Positions 54,223 to 62,656 of a DNA stretch of 64,000 bases are shown here, one piece after another (the first letter of the stretch is position 1; the number at the start of each line of letters is the position of its first letter). Source of the stretch: Chryseobacterium rhizoplanae. GTDB lineage: Bacteria; Bacteroidota; Bacteroidia; Flavobacteriales; Weeksellaceae. The position numbers were made by a program, and so were the translations under genes. The notes beneath the pieces were generated by a model that made no database searches, was not told where the DNA came from, and was given only the letters and a program-made list of their open reading frames with translations. The stretch covers positions 124,001 to 188,000 of the forward strand of contig NZ_FXTC01000007.1 of the NCBI RefSeq assembly GCF_900182655.1, written 5' to 3'.

Positions 54223-54735
54223 TTATTTCTTTACATAGCCCTCAAAAAATCTCTTCTGAGAATCAAAAGCAATATCTTCAAGGTCTAGTTCCTGTAAAGG
54301 AATCCATACTGCTTCTGAGATTTCTGAGAGTTCAAGATTTACCTCAAACTTTTCCGAAACATGATACTCATAAAAGAGATCGATGGTGTTGTAATCAATT
54401 TCTTTATATTGATAGATGTTTGGAAGGCTGGTAAGGTATTTCAGGTTGGAAATATCGATCTCAAGCTGAAGTTCTTCAAAAAGTTCTCTTTTACAGGTTT
54501 CCTCTGCACTTTCTTTAGGGTCAACGAATCCTCCGGCAAGATCAAGCTTTCCTTTTTTAGGATCTCTGTTTCTTCGGGTAAGGTAAATTTCGTCTCCACA
54601 TCTGATGACAACTGCTACGGCACCTGCCACATTATTATACAAAGTAAAACCACATTCCGGACAGCTCCATTTTTTTTCGCCGTCCCAGTGTAAGGACTCT
54701 TTGCCACAGCTTGGGCAATATTTCAATAGTTTCAT
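54223..54735 (-). CDS. Nudix hydrolase with N-terminal zinc ribbon
   Basis: A 170-residue protein. The N-terminus has two Cys pairs, Cys-Pro-Ser-Cys-Gly and Cys-Pro-Glu-Cys-Gly, forming a zinc ribbon. The Nudix box is near residues 68-90: Gly-Gly-Phe-Val-Asp-Pro-Lys-Glu-Ser and Arg-Glu-Leu-Phe-Glu-Glu. The architecture resembles NADH pyrophosphatase (NudC) but is shorter. The substrate is uncertain; zinc-ribbon Nudix enzymes often act on NAD(H) or ADP-ribose. It overlaps xerD by 4 nt, so they are co-transcribed. Confidence 0.9.
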   Translation of the reverse strand: MKLLKYCPSCGKESLHWDGEKKWSCPECGFTLYNNVAGAVAVVIRCGDEIYLTRRNRDPKKGKLDLAGGFVDPKESAEETCKRELFEELQLEIDISNLKYLTSLPNIYQYKEIDYNTIDLFYEYHVSEKFEVNLELSEISEAVWIPLQELDLEDIAFDSQKRFFEGYVKK

Positions 54736-55646
54736 TGAGCAATATTAATATTTCTCGGGTGATAACTCAAAATAACATCCCTTAATTCTTCCGTCTTCAG
54801 ATGGGTATAGATTTCCGTTGTGGTAATACTGGAATGTCCCAGCATTTCCTGAATATAACGTAGATCTGCTCCATTCTGCAGTAAATGCGTAGCAAATGAA
54901 TGTCTGAAGGTGTGGGGAGATATTTTTTTGTTAACCCCTGCTTTATCTGTAAGTTCTTTAATGATAAGAAATACGATCACTCTGGACATGGATGTTCCAC
55001 GGCTGTTCAAAAACAGAGTGTCTTCATATTTCTTATTGATTTTGCCTTTAGAACGTACCTCTTTGATATAACTTTCCAGCAGATCGGCAGTATAATCGGC
55101 TAAAGGAACAAAACGGGTTTTGTTTCCTTTTCCGTGTACCTTGATGTATTGCTCCTTAAAGTTGATATTGGAGATCTTCAGATCAATCAGTTCAGAAACA
55201 CGGAGTCCGCATCCATATAGTACCTCTATGATGCAGTGGTTTCTTTTTCCAAGATCTGTATTGACTTCAATAGCAGCGATAATTTTGTTGATATCAGGCA
55301 GGCTTAAGGTATCAGGCAGGTATAATCCCAGTTTAGGGCCTTCAAGTAACGCCGCAGGGTTGTCTTCACGATATTCATCCTCAAGCAGAAATTTGAAAAA
55401 AGCTTTGATGGAAGATATCCATCTTGCCTGTGATCTCTCACTGAATTTCTGTTTAGAAAGATTGAAAATGTATTCCTGCAGGTTTTCGTAACCGATAGAA
55501 TCTGGACCGACGTTTGCCAGATCTTCTTTTGCATAATCTTTTAATTTCTTAATGTCCCGAACGTAGGCGTCGAGAGTGTTTTCTGAAAAATTCCTTTCGA
55601 AACGAAGAAATATTTCAAAATCTTTGATCTTTTCATCCCAAGTCAT
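54732..55646 (-). CDS. xerD: Tyrosine recombinase XerD
   Basis: A 304-residue site-specific recombinase. The catalytic residues are clear: Arg in Tyr-Gly-Cys-Gly-Leu-Arg-Val-Ser-Glu-Leu, His-x2-Arg in Pro-His-Thr-Phe-Arg-His-Ser-Phe-Ala-Thr-His, and the nucleophilic Tyr in Leu-Gly-His-Ser-Ser-Ile-Thr-Thr-Thr-Glu-Ile-Tyr-Thr-His. The N-terminal SAM-like core-binding domain is complete. It resolves chromosome dimers at dif with XerC, or acts as the main recombinase. It is housekeeping in context, not a phage integrase: no att repeat, no phage genes. Confidence 0.93.
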   Translation of the reverse strand: MTWDEKIKDFEIFLRFERNFSENTLDAYVRDIKKLKDYAKEDLANVGPDSIGYENLQEYIFNLSKQKFSERSQARWISSIKAFFKFLLEDEYREDNPAALLEGPKLGLYLPDTLSLPDINKIIAAIEVNTDLGKRNHCIIEVLYGCGLRVSELIDLKISNINFKEQYIKVHGKGNKTRFVPLADYTADLLESYIKEVRSKGKINKKYEDTLFLNSRGTSMSRVIVFLIIKELTDKAGVNKKISPHTFRHSFATHLLQNGADLRYIQEMLGHSSITTTEIYTHLKTEELRDVILSYHPRNINIAQ

Positions 55647-55652
55647 TTGTGC

Positions 55653-56075
55653 TTATTTTTTTAGTTCACAGTCCGATATTTGTTCTATTTCAATGTTATG
55701 GTTCCTCAGGAACGATATTCCATCGTCATCCGAATACTCATTAATATACACCAGTCTCGTAATTCCTGCCTGTAAAATCAGTTTGCTGCATTCTTTACAG
55801 GGAGACAGCGTCAGATATAACGTTGCCCCTTTTGCAGATTGAGTAGAAGCGGCCAGCTTTAATATAGCGTTGGCTTCAGCATGCAATACGTACCAGTGTG
55901 TTTTCCCCTCTCCATCTTCACAGCAGTTTTCGAATCCCGAAGGAGTTCCGTTGTAACCATCTGAAATAATCATCCTATCTTTTACGATAAGAGCTCCCAC
56001 CTGTTTTCTCTTACAGTAGGAGAGTTTTGCCCATTCTTGGGCCATTTTTAGATAAGCTTTATCAAACTTATTCAT
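55653..56075 (-). CDS. Deoxycytidylate deaminase
   Basis: A 140-residue zinc-dependent deaminase that converts dCMP to dUMP, a route to thymidylate. Zinc and catalytic motifs are seen: His-Ala-Glu-Ala-Asn-Ala-Ile near residues 72-78, and Pro-Cys-Lys-Glu-Cys near 100-104. An N-terminal Cys (Lys-Arg-Lys-Gln-Val) precedes Gly-Tyr-Asn-Gly-Thr-Pro, the nucleotide-binding loop. Located 6 nt upstream of xerD in the same direction. Confidence 0.93.
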   Translation of the reverse strand: MNKFDKAYLKMAQEWAKLSYCKRKQVGALIVKDRMIISDGYNGTPSGFENCCEDGEGKTHWYVLHAEANAILKLAASTQSAKGATLYLTLSPCKECSKLILQAGITRLVYINEYSDDDGISFLRNHNIEIEQISDCELKK

Positions 56076-56127
56076 ACAGCAGCATTGTTTTTTTTCGAAA
56101 TAATTTGGATTAAAGTCTTTAGAAAGA

Positions 56128-56895
56128 CTAGAAGTTAGGCTTTCTCTTCTCTAGAAACGCAGTAACTCCCTCTTTCTTATCTTCCATTTCAAAAAGTTCT
56201 CCGAAATATGTAATTTCAGTTTCAAAACCTTTCTCCGTGTCAGATAAATTCACGGCATTTATAGCCTTGGATATTGCCATTGGTGAATTGTAGGCAATAG
56301 TGTTTGCTAATTCTTTCGTTTTGGTTAATAATTCTTCAATAGGATATACTTCATTAACCAGTCCGATCTCTTTTGCTTTTTGAGCAGGGATCATTTTGGC
56401 AGAGAAGATCATTTCGTTGGCAATACCTTTTCCTACAAGCTTTGGAAGCCTTTGAGTTCCGCCGTATCCCGGGATTAATCCAAGAGTTACTTCAGGAAGT
56501 CCTAATCTGGCGTTTTCCGATGCATATCTGATATGGCATGCCATGGCAAGCTCTAAACCTCCACCCAATGCAAAACCATTAACGGCTGCAATGACAGGTT
56601 TAGACATATTTTCAATTTTATTGAACAGTGTATTTTGTCCGTTTCTTGCAAGTTCTTCTGCTTTTTCCTGTCCGAATTCGCTGAATTCCTTGATGTCAGC
56701 ACCTGCTACAAAAGATTTTTCTCCACTTCCGGTAAGGATGATTACCCTGCATGAAGTGTCAGCGTTAAGCTCGTCCAGTGCGGTACTGATTTCCTGAATC
56801 GTTTTTGCATTTAAAGCATTTAAACTTTCAGGTCTGTTTATGGTAATGATAGATAATTTATCTTCTTTTTTTAATAATATGTTCTCGTAACTCAT
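56128..56895 (-). CDS. Enoyl-CoA hydratase/isomerase
   Basis: A 255-residue crotonase-fold enzyme. The CoA and oxyanion-hole motifs are Ala-Gly-Ala-Asp-Ile-Lys-Glu-Phe and Asn-Gly-Phe-Ala-Leu-Gly-Gly-Gly-Leu-Glu-Leu-Ala-Met-Ala-Cys. Leu-Gly-Leu-Ile-Pro-Gly-Tyr-Gly-Gly-Thr-Gln-Arg-Leu supplies the second catalytic Glu region. Length and motifs fit short-chain enoyl-CoA hydratase of fatty-acid or amino-acid oxidation. No other beta-oxidation gene is adjacent. Confidence 0.92.
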   Translation of the reverse strand: MSYENILLKKEDKLSIITINRPESLNALNAKTIQEISTALDELNADTSCRVIILTGSGEKSFVAGADIKEFSEFGQEKAEELARNGQNTLFNKIENMSKPVIAAVNGFALGGGLELAMACHIRYASENARLGLPEVTLGLIPGYGGTQRLPKLVGKGIANEMIFSAKMIPAQKAKEIGLVNEVYPIEELLTKTKELANTIAYNSPMAISKAINAVNLSDTEKGFETEITYFGELFEMEDKKEGVTAFLEKRKPNF

Positions 56896-57000
56896 TTTTC
56901 CACTTTAAAATATCATCCTTTGCAAATTATGAATTTTTTACAAAAAAAAGGAAAAAATATTATTTTTTTTTCCTTTTTTTTAATTTATCATTCAATAGGA

Positions 57001-58488
57001 TTATTTGGAATGATTCATCATATTTGCATCAATATTGACGTTTAGCTGAGATGCCACTTTCATGCCAAGCTCAATGTTGGCTCTGAAAAAGTGACATAAT
57101 TGTCGGTTAATGATCTCATCTTTTTTAGGACCGCTGATGCCTTTCATACTTCCTATAATATTTTGGATCAGCCGATCTCTGTCTTCTGCATTCATTGCTT
57201 TTGAATAAAGCAGACCTGGCTGCGTATAATGATCACTGTCGTTGTCATTTCTGTTATAGCTGGCAACATGGGCACTGTCTAATTCATACTCAAAACTTTT
57301 ATAGTCAGAATCTGCTTTGATATCATCAAAACTGTTCGGGTGATAATTCGGCTTGTCCTGATAGTAGCTTGAATCAGCCATATAGCCGTCTCTCTGATAA
57401 TTATTGACAGCAAAAGGACATCTGTTCACCTCAAGCTGATGCGCGTTGACACCTACTCTGTAACGGTGGGCATCAGGATAAGAGAATAATCTTCCCTGCA
57501 GCATTTTGTCAGGAGAGAAACTAATTCCATTAATCAGGCTGCTTGGTGAAAATGTAGACTGTTCAACATGGGCAAAGTAATTAACAGGAACTTCATTAAG
57601 CTCCATTTCTCCTACCTCAATCAAAGGAAAATCATCATGGAACCATACTTTTGTTACATCGAAAGGATTCCATCTGAAATCTTTTGCCTGCTCTTCAGTC
57701 ATTACCTGGATGTACATAGTCCATTTTGGGAAATCGCCGTTTTCAATAGCATTGCAAAGATCTTCCTGAGCGAAGTCCGGGTTTTTTCCGGCCATTTTTA
57801 CAGCTTCGTCATCAGTGAAATTTTTAACTCCCTGTTTTGTCTTGAAGTGGAATTTCACCCATACTCTTTCATTATTCTCATTGATCATGGAGAAAGTATG
57901 AGACCCGAAACCGTGCATATGTCTGTAACCATATGGAGTTCCTCTGTCTGACATTAATATCAGAACCTGATGAAGTGATTCCGGATTTAAGCTCCAGAAA
58001 TCCCACATCATGGTGGCACTTTTTAAGTTTGTTTTTGGCACCCTTTTTTGGGTATGAATAAAATCCGGGAATTTTTTAGCATCCTTAATAAAGAATACCG
58101 GAGTATTATTTCCTACGAGGTCCCAGTTTCCGTCTTCAGTGTAAAATTTTAAAGCAAAACCTCTTGGGTCTCTTGCGGTATCTGCGCTTCCTTTTTCTCC
58201 ACCCACAGTAGAGAAACGGGCAAACATTCTGCATGTATTTCCTACTTTCGAAAATAGTTTTGCCTTTGTGTACTGGCTGATATCATGGGTTACGGTAAAA
58301 GTTCCGTAGGCTCCGCTTCCTTTGGCATGCACTATTCTTTCAGGAATTCTTTCCCTAACGAAATGCGCAAGATTTTCCTGAAGAATAAAGTCTTGCAGCA
58401 ATACAGGGCCTCTTGGTCCTACCGTCTGTGAATCCTGATGCTCAAAGTAAGGTGCTCCGTTGCTTAACGTTAATTTTTTAGAATCCAT
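57001..58488 (-). CDS. katA: Catalase (haem, small-subunit clade)
   Basis: A 495-residue monofunctional catalase that breaks down hydrogen peroxide. The catalytic His is in Arg-Ile-Val-His-Ala-Lys-Gly-Ser-Gly-Ala-Tyr-Gly near residue 54, and the proximal haem Tyr in Arg-Leu-Phe-Ser-Tyr-Pro-Asp-Ala-His-Arg-Tyr-Arg near 333. Length is that of the ~500-residue clade, without the extra C-terminal domain. It is divergent from a LysR gene with a shared 134-nt region carrying a dyad; a promoter on its strand is seen at 58553-58587. Confidence 0.97.
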   Translation of the reverse strand: MDSKKLTLSNGAPYFEHQDSQTVGPRGPVLLQDFILQENLAHFVRERIPERIVHAKGSGAYGTFTVTHDISQYTKAKLFSKVGNTCRMFARFSTVGGEKGSADTARDPRGFALKFYTEDGNWDLVGNNTPVFFIKDAKKFPDFIHTQKRVPKTNLKSATMMWDFWSLNPESLHQVLILMSDRGTPYGYRHMHGFGSHTFSMINENNERVWVKFHFKTKQGVKNFTDDEAVKMAGKNPDFAQEDLCNAIENGDFPKWTMYIQVMTEEQAKDFRWNPFDVTKVWFHDDFPLIEVGEMELNEVPVNYFAHVEQSTFSPSSLINGISFSPDKMLQGRLFSYPDAHRYRVGVNAHQLEVNRCPFAVNNYQRDGYMADSSYYQDKPNYHPNSFDDIKADSDYKSFEYELDSAHVASYNRNDNDSDHYTQPGLLYSKAMNAEDRDRLIQNIIGSMKGISGPKKDEIINRQLCHFFRANIELGMKVASQLNVNIDANMMNHSK

Positions 58489-58552
58489 ATAATTGATGAT
58501 TTGAATAATTCTTTTTCCTTTTTCTAAATCGAAGTGTAAAGGTAGTGAATAT

Positions 58553-58587
58553 CAAATTTACTTGAATTTTTAATTGCTAATAACAAA
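58553..58587 (-). promoter_or_regulatory. katA promoter
   Basis: On the minus strand TTTG (58584-58587) and TAAATTTG (58553-58560) are separated by 23 nt. Transcription would start near 58546. Confidence 0.55.
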
Positions 58588-58602
58588 AACGTTATATCTT
58601 TG
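58574..58602 (+). promoter_or_regulatory. oxyR promoter
   Basis: TTG at 58574-58576 and TATCTTTG at 58595-58602 with an 18-nt spacer; start site near 58608, 15 nt before the ATG. It overlaps the katA promoter. Confidence 0.6.
58580..58595. promoter_or_regulatory. Candidate OxyR operator between katA and oxyR
   Basis: ATAAC and GTTAT arms with a 6-nt spacer form a dyad of the LysR type. Its centre is about 41 nt upstream of the predicted katA start, an activator position, and about 20 nt upstream of the oxyR start, where binding would repress oxyR. Confidence 0.45.
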
Positions 58603-58622
58603 TAATAGATAATATTAATCAA

Positions 58623-59573
58623 ATGAACATTCAGCAACTGGAGTATCTTATCGCTGTTGATAAGTATAAACATTTTGGTAAAGCAGCTCAGGCATGTTTT
58701 ATCACGCAACCTACGTTAAGTGCCATGATACAGAAATTTGAGGATGAACTGGATGTGAAGGTTTTCGACAGAACTACTCACCCCATCCGTACCACAGATG
58801 TAGGTCTTCAGATTATTGATCAGGCAAAAGTTATTATAGAGTCTGTCAATGAGCTGAAAAACAAAGCAAACCTTTTGAATAATATTTTAGGAGGAACTCT
58901 TAATCTGGGAATTATTCCTACGGTTTCTTCTTTCATTCTTCCTACGGAAATCTTCAAATTCCTTGAAGATAATCCTAAGATTCAGATGAATGTAAAAGAG
59001 ATGACAACGGATAATATTATTAAAGCTTTAAAAGCCGGAGAACTGGATGCGGGAATTATCTCAACTCCTTATGATACCGCTGACGAGTTTTATCAGGATT
59101 TCTTATTCAATGAGGAACTTATGATTTACAGTTCCAATACAGAAGCCAACAAAAAGAATTCTTACATCATTCCGGAAGACCTGAATGTAGAAAAAGTATG
59201 GCTGCTTGAAGAAGGAAACTGTCTTAGAAATCAGTTTGAAAACATCTGTCATCTGAAAGAAAATACCTTAAAGCCTAAAAACTTAGATTTCTTAGCTTCC
59301 AATATCCAGACCCTGGTACACATGGTAGATAAAGTAGGAGGAATCAGTATTCTGCCGGAACTTGCATTGAGCCAGCTTTCGGAAGAGCAGAAGAAAAATG
59401 TTTTCAGATTCAAAAAACCTTTCCCTTATAGAGAAATCAGTATTATCTATTATAAGCCAACTTTTAAGCAAAAAATTATTGATGAATTGTCACATTCTAT
59501 CAAAACTTCTTTAGAACTTAAGTTGAATTATCACGAAAGTCCAAAAGAATTTGTAAGCATTAAGCCTCAGTAA
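58623..59573 (+). CDS. oxyR: LysR-family hydrogen-peroxide regulator, OxyR-like
   Basis: A 316-residue LysR regulator. The N-terminal HTH has Met-Asn-Ile-Gln-Gln-Leu-Glu-Tyr-Leu and Phe-Gly-Lys-Ala-Ala-Gln-Ala-Cys-Phe-Ile-Thr-Gln-Pro-Thr-Leu-Ser. In the ligand domain a redox-active pair may be Cys near 200 (Glu-Gly-Asn-Cys-Leu-Arg) and Cys near 209 (Asn-Ile-Cys-His), closely spaced as in OxyR. Divergence from catalase supports OxyR. It would sense peroxide by disulfide formation and activate katA. Confidence 0.9.
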   Translation: MNIQQLEYLIAVDKYKHFGKAAQACFITQPTLSAMIQKFEDELDVKVFDRTTHPIRTTDVGLQIIDQAKVIIESVNELKNKANLLNNILGGTLNLGIIPTVSSFILPTEIFKFLEDNPKIQMNVKEMTTDNIIKALKAGELDAGIISTPYDTADEFYQDFLFNEELMIYSSNTEANKKNSYIIPEDLNVEKVWLLEEGNCLRNQFENICHLKENTLKPKNLDFLASNIQTLVHMVDKVGGISILPELALSQLSEEQKKNVFRFKKPFPYREISIIYYKPTFKQKIIDELSHSIKTSLELKLNYHESPKEFVSIKPQ

Positions 59574-59637
59574 TGGAGATGCCTTAAAGTGATAGAAATC
59601 ATCAATTTAAATAAAATTATAATTAATAAACAAAATC

Positions 59638-59669
59638 TTTGAGTATTACGAAAATAGTGCTTAAATTTG
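59638..59669 (+). promoter_or_regulatory. metK promoter
   Basis: TTTG at 59638-59641 and TAAATTTG at 59662-59669 with a 20-nt spacer, a full match to the Bacteroidota consensus. Start site near 59676, just before the riboswitch. Confidence 0.75.
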
Positions 59670-59682
59670 CTGACGTTTATTA

Positions 59683-59734
59683 CGAGGAAAAATTTGACCT
59701 GATTGCAACCTCTATAAAAATATGCTAAAACAGT
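59683..59734 (+). promoter_or_regulatory. SAM-II-type riboswitch upstream of metK
   Basis: P1 is GAGG (59684-59687) pairing with CCTC (59709-59712). The loop has ATTTGACC and ATTGCAA, and after P1 comes ATAAA followed by TATGCTAAAACAG. These blocks and their order match the SAM-II consensus (loop ATTTAACC...ATTGCA, tail GCTAAAA), and CTG of the loop can pair with CAG of the tail to form the pseudoknot. A T7 run follows at 59739-59745. It would lower MetK synthesis when SAM is high. Confidence 0.85.
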
Positions 59735-59811
59735 ATTCTTTTTTTCTGGGCAATTTCATTCATATTTTTCGTAAATACTATTTTTAAATCTTTAAAAAAC
59801 AAAAGAATTAT

Positions 59812-61092
59812 ATGTCTTATTTATTTACATCTGAATCAGTTTCAGAAGGACATCCGGATAAAATTGCCGATCAAATCTCTGATGCATTAATCGACCATTT
59901 TTTAGCATATGATAAAGACTCAAAAGTAGCATGTGAAACTCTTGTAACTACCGGACAGGTGGTGTTGGCAGGAGAAGTAAAATCAGATGCTTATCTTGAT
60001 GTACAGACTATTGCCAGAGAAGTAATCAACGGAATTGGATATACGAAAGGGGAATATATGTTCAATGGAGATTCTTGTGGAGTAATCTCTGCCATCCATG
60101 AGCAGTCACCTGACATCAACCAGGGAGTTGACAGAGCTGTAAATGATGAGTCTTTCGAAGCGAAAGCAAATGCACAGGGAGCAGGAGACCAGGGAATGAT
60201 GTTCGGGTATGCTACCAATGAAACGGCTAACTATATGCCTCTTGCATTGGACCTTGCTCATACGATTCTTAAAGAACTTTCTGCCATCAGAAGAGAAAAT
60301 AAGGAAATCACTTATCTTCGTCCGGATGCAAAAAGCCAGGTAACTATTGAATATTCTGATGACCACAAGCCAATCAGAATTGATTCTATCGTAGTTTCTA
60401 CTCAGCATGATGACTTTGCAGCTGAAGAAGAAATGCTGAATAAAATCCGTGAGGATATTAAGAACATTCTGGTTCCAAGAGTTGTTGCACAGCAGACAGA
60501 GGAAATCAAAGCTTTATTCAACGATCAGATCAAATATCACATCAATCCTACAGGAAAATTCGTAATCGGAGGACCTCACGGAGATACAGGTCTTACAGGA
60601 AGAAAAATCATCGTTGATACCTACGGTGGTAAAGGAGCTCACGGTGGTGGTGCTTTCTCTGGAAAAGACCCTTCTAAAGTAGACAGAAGTGCAGCTTATG
60701 CAACAAGACATATTGCTAAAAACTTAGTGGCTGCAGGAATTGCTGATGAAGTTTTGGTACAGGTTTCTTATGCAATCGGTGTAGCTGAACCTTGTGGTTT
60801 GTATATCAACACTTACGGAACTGCGAAAGTAGATCTTCACGATGGTGATATCGCTAAAAAAGTTTCTACGATTTTCGATTTAAGACCTTATGCTATTGAA
60901 CAGAATTTAAAATTAAGAAATCCTATTTATCAGGAAACAGCTTCTTACGGACATATGGGTAAAGAGCATTATGTAGCTGATAAAACGTTCAATAAAGGAC
61001 ATAAAAACGAGCTTACGTTGAAAGACCTTGAATTCTTCACTTGGGAAAAACTGGACAAAGTAGAGGAGATTAAAGCCGCTTTTGGAATTTAA
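59812..61092 (+). CDS. metK: S-adenosylmethionine synthetase
   Basis: A 426-residue enzyme that makes SAM from methionine and ATP. Motifs: [12 protein letters not shown] at the start, [11 protein letters not shown] in the middle, and [13 protein letters not shown] followed by Gly-Gly-Gly-Ala-Phe-Ser-Gly-Lys-Asp. Length is slightly above the E. coli enzyme (384), typical of Bacteroidota. It is controlled by a SAM-II riboswitch directly upstream, closing a feedback loop. Terminator follows. Confidence 0.98.
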   Translation: MSYLFTSESVSEGHPDKIADQISDALIDHFLAYDKDSKVACETLVTTGQVVLAGEVKSDAYLDVQTIAREVINGIGYTKGEYMFNGDSCGVISAIHEQSPDINQGVDRAVNDESFEAKANAQGAGDQGMMFGYATNETANYMPLALDLAHTILKELSAIRRENKEITYLRPDAKSQVTIEYSDDHKPIRIDSIVVSTQHDDFAAEEEMLNKIREDIKNILVPRVVAQQTEEIKALFNDQIKYHINPTGKFVIGGPHGDTGLTGRKIIVDTYGGKGAHGGGAFSGKDPSKVDRSAAYATRHIAKNLVAAGIADEVLVQVSYAIGVAEPCGLYINTYGTAKVDLHDGDIAKKVSTIFDLRPYAIEQNLKLRNPIYQETASYGHMGKEHYVADKTFNKGHKNELTLKDLEFFTWEKLDKVEEIKAAFGI

Positions 61093-61115
61093 TTTCTCTT
61101 TAAAGAATAATAATG

Positions 61116-61149
61116 AACTGCTTTATCTTTGGATAAGGCAGTTTTTTTT
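61116..61149 (+). terminator. metK terminator
   Basis: 12-bp stem with one G-U pair (61116-61127 and 61132-61143), 4-nt loop, T8 tail. Confidence 0.85.
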
Positions 61150-61176
61150 AATTTTACACCTTAATAATATAGAAAG

Positions 61177-61668
61177 ATGATGAATTTTCGAACTGTAGTT
61201 GCTATCCTGTCTCTGTTTTTGCTAAGTACATTGGCAAAAGCTCAATATACCATGCACAAAATGATCAGTGTGGGATATACCTACCAGAATCAAAGTTTTG
61301 GTGAAGTAGGAGGTAAATTACTTTTTCTTAAAAATGATGATGTGATTTACAGACTGGGCGGATCTGCTTTAATGGGAACCGTAGATTCCAAGTTTGCTAT
61401 TATGCCGAAGCTGCAGGCGGATGTTCTTCTTAATTTTGAAAAAAATGTAGACTTTTATCACTCATATTACTTTTTAGCAGGAGTAGAAGGAACCAATAAA
61501 TACATTGCCCCTAAAATTGGAGTTACCCTATTTGGAATGCTGGATCTTACAGGAGGCTATGCTTTTCCTATCGGAGATACCCGTTTGAACGGGAAAGAGA
61601 TGAAAGGACTGAATGTTAATTTTACATTAAATATCCCTACCGTGTTCATTCATGACATGTTTAAATGA
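61177..61668 (+). CDS. Hypothetical outer-membrane beta-barrel-like protein
   Basis: A 163-residue protein with a signal peptide (Leu-Ser-Thr-Leu-Ala-Lys-Ala-Gln) and a mature part made of alternating hydrophobic beta strands with Gly-Tyr and Asn turns: Met-Ile-Ser-Val-Gly-Tyr-Thr-Tyr and Leu-Asp-Leu-Thr-Gly-Gly-Tyr-Ala-Phe. It has the look of a small eight-strand beta-barrel. No known family. Between metK and an ECF sigma gene; transcript relation unknown. Confidence 0.75.
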   Translation: MMNFRTVVAILSLFLLSTLAKAQYTMHKMISVGYTYQNQSFGEVGGKLLFLKNDDVIYRLGGSALMGTVDSKFAIMPKLQADVLLNFEKNVDFYHSYYFLAGVEGTNKYIAPKIGVTLFGMLDLTGGYAFPIGDTRLNGKEMKGLNVNFTLNIPTVFIHDMFK

Positions 61669-61863
61669 TTTTTTTTAGATTTTTCTCTATAAAATTTAAT
61701 AATAGGTTAACAGTTATTAAAAAATTATTATATTTACATCATAATAATTGTACTACCGCCTATAGAAGAGACTCTACTCTAGAACTGTTTTGTTTATGCA
61801 GCAAAGGCCAGAAGAAATATCTGGTAGAATGGCTGTCTGCAAATATTTATATTGAGAAGAGTT

Positions 61864-62454
61864 ATGAAATCAAAATCGGATAGTTTACTAATTTCCCTTT
61901 ATCAGAAAGGAGACGAGGGTGCGTTGTCAACCCTTATTCATCGACATCAGAGAGAACTGTTTACATTCATTTTTTACAAAATTAATGATGAAGATTTAGC
62001 GAATGATATCTTTCAGGACACCTTCATGAAAATTATTGTTATGCTGAAAGAAGGGCGTTATAACGAAGAAGGTAAATTTATTCTTTGGGCAAAAAGAATT
62101 TCCCACAATTTAATTATTGATCATTTCAGATCAAAAGCAAAGAATATAAAAGTTTCAGAAACTACTTTTGAAACCGATGAGTATTCTATTTTTGATTTAA
62201 TCAGAGAGCCTTCTGAGAATATTGAAGATCAGCTTGTAACGAATCAGATACAGGAAGATCTTTTAAGGATGCTGCAGTTTTTACCACAAAATCAGCAAGA
62301 AGTAATCAAACTGAGATTTTTTGACGGCCTGAGTTTCAAGGAAATTGCAGATCATACAGATATGAGCATTAATACGACCCTTGGAAGAGTACGGTATGCA
62401 CTGATCAACCTGAGAAAAATCATGGATGAAAATAATATAATATTAACCAGATAA
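61864..62454 (+). CDS. ECF-type RNA polymerase sigma factor
   Basis: A 196-residue sigma-70 family protein. The start at ATG 61864 is preferred over a TTG 12 nt upstream. Region 2 has Asp-Leu-Ala-Asn-Asp-Ile-Phe-Gln-Asp-Thr-Phe and Ile-Leu-Trp-Ala-Lys-Arg-Ile-Ser-His-Asn-Leu, and region 4 has Leu-Pro-Gln-Asn-Gln-Gln-Glu-Val-Ile-Lys-Leu-Arg-Phe-Phe-Asp-Gly-Leu-Ser-Phe-Lys-Glu-Ile-Ala and Gly-Arg-Val-Arg-Tyr-Ala-Leu. No anti-sigma gene lies beside it. A 44-residue basic ORF follows 48 nt downstream. Confidence 0.93.
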   Translation: MKSKSDSLLISLYQKGDEGALSTLIHRHQRELFTFIFYKINDEDLANDIFQDTFMKIIVMLKEGRYNEEGKFILWAKRISHNLIIDHFRSKAKNIKVSETTFETDEYSIFDLIREPSENIEDQLVTNQIQEDLLRMLQFLPQNQQEVIKLRFFDGLSFKEIADHTDMSINTTLGRVRYALINLRKIMDENNIILTR

Positions 62455-62501
62455 ATAATATTTCGGGAAATTTCACGTTTTAAGGAAAACATAGTTCGCT
62501 T

Positions 62502-62636
62502 ATGAAAAAAAATGACTCCTTAAAAGTGAAAACTTTGAAACCTAAGAAACAAACTATTAATTTTTTGCTTAATTTTTCTAAAAGCCTTGAAATTGTGAAA
62601 AGCAAGAGCAAGAATTATCCAATTTTAAAAAATTAA
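62502..62636 (+). CDS. Small basic ORF (44 residues) after the sigma factor
   Basis: 44 residues, rich in Lys (about 13) with one central hydrophobic segment (Thr-Ile-Asn-Phe-Leu-Leu-Asn-Phe-Ser). It ends 11 nt before the YjjG-type gene's frame opens. I have a weak memory of similar short proteins in this genus beside sigma factors, but I cannot verify conservation. It is too short for the usual ORF cut-off and may be real or chance. Confidence 0.45.
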   Translation: MKKNDSLKVKTLKPKKQTINFLLNFSKSLEIVKSKSKNYPILKN

Positions 62637-62642
62637 AATGAT

Positions 62643-62650
62643 TAACTTTG
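62643..62650 (+). promoter_or_regulatory. -7 element before the YjjG-type gene
   Basis: TAACTTTG fits TAnnTTTG and sits 7 nt before the preferred ATG at 62657, suggesting leaderless transcription. Confidence 0.45.
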
Positions 62651-62656
62651 TGCTGT

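Noticed and set aside
54732..55646. A prophage or integron around the tyrosine recombinase
   Set aside because: The recombinase is XerD-like, has housekeeping neighbours and no att repeats, phage genes or gene cassettes nearby.
61665..61883. A 72-residue open frame between the OMP-like gene and the sigma factor
   Set aside because: It overlaps both neighbours, has an unlikely composition (Cys, Arg, aromatic mix) and no start signals. It reads as chance.
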